A stretch of DNA of 64,000 nucleotides from an uncultured Myxococcales bacterium (GTDB lineage: Bacteria; Myxococcota_A; UBA9042): positions 62,001 through 126,000 of the forward strand of contig CAIYWC010000097.1 of NCBI GenBank assembly GCA_903929795.1, in the 5' to 3' direction. The notes beneath the pieces are model-generated. The model had not been told where the DNA came from and did not search any database. It was given only the letters and a program-made list of their open reading frames with translations. The first letter of the stretch is position 1, and each line of letters begins with the position of its first letter. Positions 62,846-64,000 of the stretch are shown one piece after another. The position numbers were made by a program, and so were the translations under genes.

Positions 62846-62884
62846 CTCAGAGGTTGTGAATTCTTCGAATTCCCAACCTCTGAG
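62846..62884. terminator. Long near-perfect hairpin, possible bidirectional terminator
   Basis: CTCAGAGGTTG and CAACCTCTGAG are perfect 11-nt complements; inside them, after one mismatch, GAATTC pairs with GAATTC around a TTC loop. This gives a 17-bp stem with one mismatch between mpl and the convergent RNase gene. There is no clear T-run on either side, so a boundary or processing site is also possible. Confidence 0.45.
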
Positions 62885-62912
62885 CTTGATGTTTGATCCA
62901 ACCGGGCAAGAC

Positions 62913-62935
62913 CTGCGCGAAATGAATTCGCGCAG
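62913..62935. terminator. Second hairpin between convergent genes
   Basis: CTGCGCGAA-ATGAA-TTCGCGCAG is a perfect 9-bp stem with a 5-nt loop, 28 nt from the first hairpin and 67 nt from the RNase E/G stop. It may terminate transcription of the RNase gene; no T-run follows. Confidence 0.4.
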
Positions 62936-63002
62936 CTTCACCCGTTTGCCGAGCCGCAGCCGCGGCTGGGGCGAGCCTGCGAAAACAAGTTTCCACAGGC
63001 TC

Positions 63003-64000
63003 TCAGCTCTCGTCGACGACCCGCACGTCGCTGGTGCCGGTTCCGCCGTTGGCGATGACCTCGACTTTGCACCCGTGGTTCTTTTCCAGATCGCGCAGCG
63101 CGCCGGCCAGGGTCTCGGTCAAGATCGCGTGTACGCGCGTCGGCACTTGGACGCGGAACACGCTTGAGCGACCCTCCGCCGCGGTGACTGCCCGGCGCAG
63201 CTTGCCGACAACTTCCACCGCCAGGTCGCTCGCCGATCGCACATAGCCGCGGCTCTTGCAGGTTGGACAGGGCTCCGTCAGGCGCTCGTACAGGCTCTCC
63301 CGCACGCGTTTGCGCGTAAGCTGGATGGTGCCGAATTCGCTCAGCTTGCCCACGCGCACGCGCGCCCGGTCGCGGGCCAGCGCCTGCGCGAACGCGTCCT
63401 CCAGCGCCCGACGATTCTCCGCGTTGGGCATGTCGACAAAATCGACGACGACCAGCCCGCCGATATTGCGCAGCCGAAGCTGGGCCGCCACTTCGTGTGC
63501 GGCCTCCAGGTTCAGCGCCAGCAGGGCGTCGTCCAACGACTCGGAGCCGGTTTGCCGGCCGGAATTGACGTCCACGACGGTCATCGCTTCCGTGCGCGAG
63601 ATCACCAACTCGCCGCCCGACGGCAGCAGCACCCGCGGCTCGACCGCCTCGCGGACCCATTTGTCGATCCCGTGGACGTCAAAAAGCGCGCCGGGACCGT
63701 CCCAGAGACGCACGGCGGCTTGGCTATCCTTATGAAAACGCTTGATAAATCGCTCGACACGCACGTAGTCGTCGGCATCGTCAATCCACACCGTCTCCGT
63801 CTGCGGCCCCACCTGGTCCCGCAGGGCCCGCAGCGTCAGGTCCAGGTCATCGTACAGGAAGCTCGGCCCCGACGCGGTCTCGTACCGCGCCTGGATGTCC
63901 TGCCACTGCTCGGCCAGTAGCCGCAGATCGTCGGCGATCTCGGCCTGCGTCGCGCCCTCGCCCACGGTCCGCACAATCGCACCACAGCCCGGCGGCACGT
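63003..64000 (-). CDS. Ribonuclease E/G family protein, 5' end outside the window
   Basis: At least 332 residues of an RNase E/G catalytic domain; the N-terminus (S1 domain) lies beyond the right edge. SGGELVISRTEAMTVVDVNSG has the catalytic Asp and VVVDFVDM the second metal-binding Asp. PCPTCKSRGYVRS is the zinc-link, and the protein ends soon after with a short domain, VEVIANGGTGTSDVRVVDES. It processes rRNA and degrades mRNA. The short C-terminus favours RNase G (no degradosome scaffold). Confidence 0.88.
   Translation of the reverse strand, partial: VPPGCGAIVRTVGEGATQAEIADDLRLLAEQWQDIQARYETASGPSFLYDDLDLTLRALRDQVGPQTETVWIDDADDYVRVERFIKRFHKDSQAAVRLWDGPGALFDVHGIDKWVREAVEPRVLLPSGGELVISRTEAMTVVDVNSGRQTGSESLDDALLALNLEAAHEVAAQLRLRNIGGLVVVDFVDMPNAENRRALEDAFAQALARDRARVRVGKLSEFGTIQLTRKRVRESLYERLTEPCPTCKSRGYVRSASDLAVEVVGKLRRAVTAAEGRSSVFRVQVPTRVHAILTETLAGALRDLEKNHGCKVEVIANGGTGTSDVRVVDES

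Larger units (their letters stand above)
62503..63002. other. 500-nt non-coding interval between convergent genes
   Basis: No convincing coding sequence in any frame: open frames here have Arg/Pro/Ala-rich low-complexity translations. The right half is markedly more AT-rich than the rest of the window and contains two strong hairpins at 62846-62884 and 62913-62935, annotated separately. No direct-repeat boundary or transposase remnant was recognised. Confidence 0.6.

Noticed and set aside
62846..62884. Hairpin considered as an integron attC site
   Set aside because: Lacks the GTTRRRY and RYYYAAC core sites and typical unpaired bases; no integrase or cassette genes.

Overview
The window is high-GC bacterial DNA packed with genes. 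It looks like a myxobacterium-type deltaproteobacterium (Myxococcota or a close relative). This is inferred from gene content: a Ser/Thr protein kinase with a C-terminal membrane/periplasmic part, several very large cysteine-rich lipoproteins (MopE-type, CDDxNxCTxDxC-type, somatomedin-B-like), a protein with a MYXO-CTERM-like tail, PqqD/cyclic-nucleotide-binding membrane proteins, and many lipoproteins whose lipobox is followed by an Ala/Asp-rich linker. No rRNA or tRNA gene, insertion sequence, phage or CRISPR array was seen.

Layout. 1-3777 (minus): envelope/secretion-type genes (OmpA-like, GspG-like, PqqD + degenerate M50-like + two cNMP domains). 4007-10171 (plus): two tandem giant Cys-rich lipoproteins. 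10174-17687 (minus): Ser/Thr kinase, diheme cytochrome c-rhodanese fusion, an HxsB-like radical SAM maturase overlapping a second radical SAM gene, and a cytochrome c-like lipoprotein. 17942-25363: PilT-like ATPase, a third radical SAM protein, a PLP enzyme, an FAD sugar-lactone oxidase, cysK-cysE and a DUF1697 gene. 36076 down to 25388 (minus): a ten-gene operon for anaerobic aromatic-ring degradation. 36271-39460 (plus): esterase, GH5 glycosidase, crotonase. 45519-39464 (minus): SMB/Cys-rich lipoprotein, phasin-like protein, def, fmt, proC and a CAP-domain lipoprotein. 45675-51618: outer-membrane barrel, LolC/E-type permease, a lipoprotein and the MYXO-CTERM-like protein. 51858-62502 (plus): purA, an AAA+ ATPase with an L12-like N-terminus, a repeat-rich lipoprotein, a MopE-like protein and mpl. 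63003-64000 (minus): RNase E/G, cut by the window edge.

The metabolic centrepiece is had-oah-dch-tetR-bcrC-bcrB-bcrA-bcrD-gcdH-SDR. It encodes a class I (ATP-dependent) benzoyl-CoA reductase and the Thauera-type route: benzoyl-CoA to cyclohexa-1,5-diene-1-carbonyl-CoA (BcrABCD), to 6-hydroxycyclohex-1-ene-1-carbonyl-CoA (Dch), to the 6-oxo compound (Had), to 3-hydroxypimelyl-CoA (Oah). An SDR and a glutaryl-CoA dehydrogenase are well placed for the lower pathway. The cluster carries its own TetR regulator, and a 26-bp near-perfect palindrome lies in the promoter of had and of the divergent esterase gene. No ferredoxin or benzoate-CoA ligase gene is present in the window.

The most novel-looking signal is non-coding. 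A ~125-nt intergenic element occurs at 24685-24809 and 51083-51206, with a shortened relative at 37064-37155. All three contain GCGTG-N12-CACGC, and the two full copies show compensatory base changes in the inner helix, as expected of a structured RNA. All calls come from reading the sequence; no database search or folding software was used.
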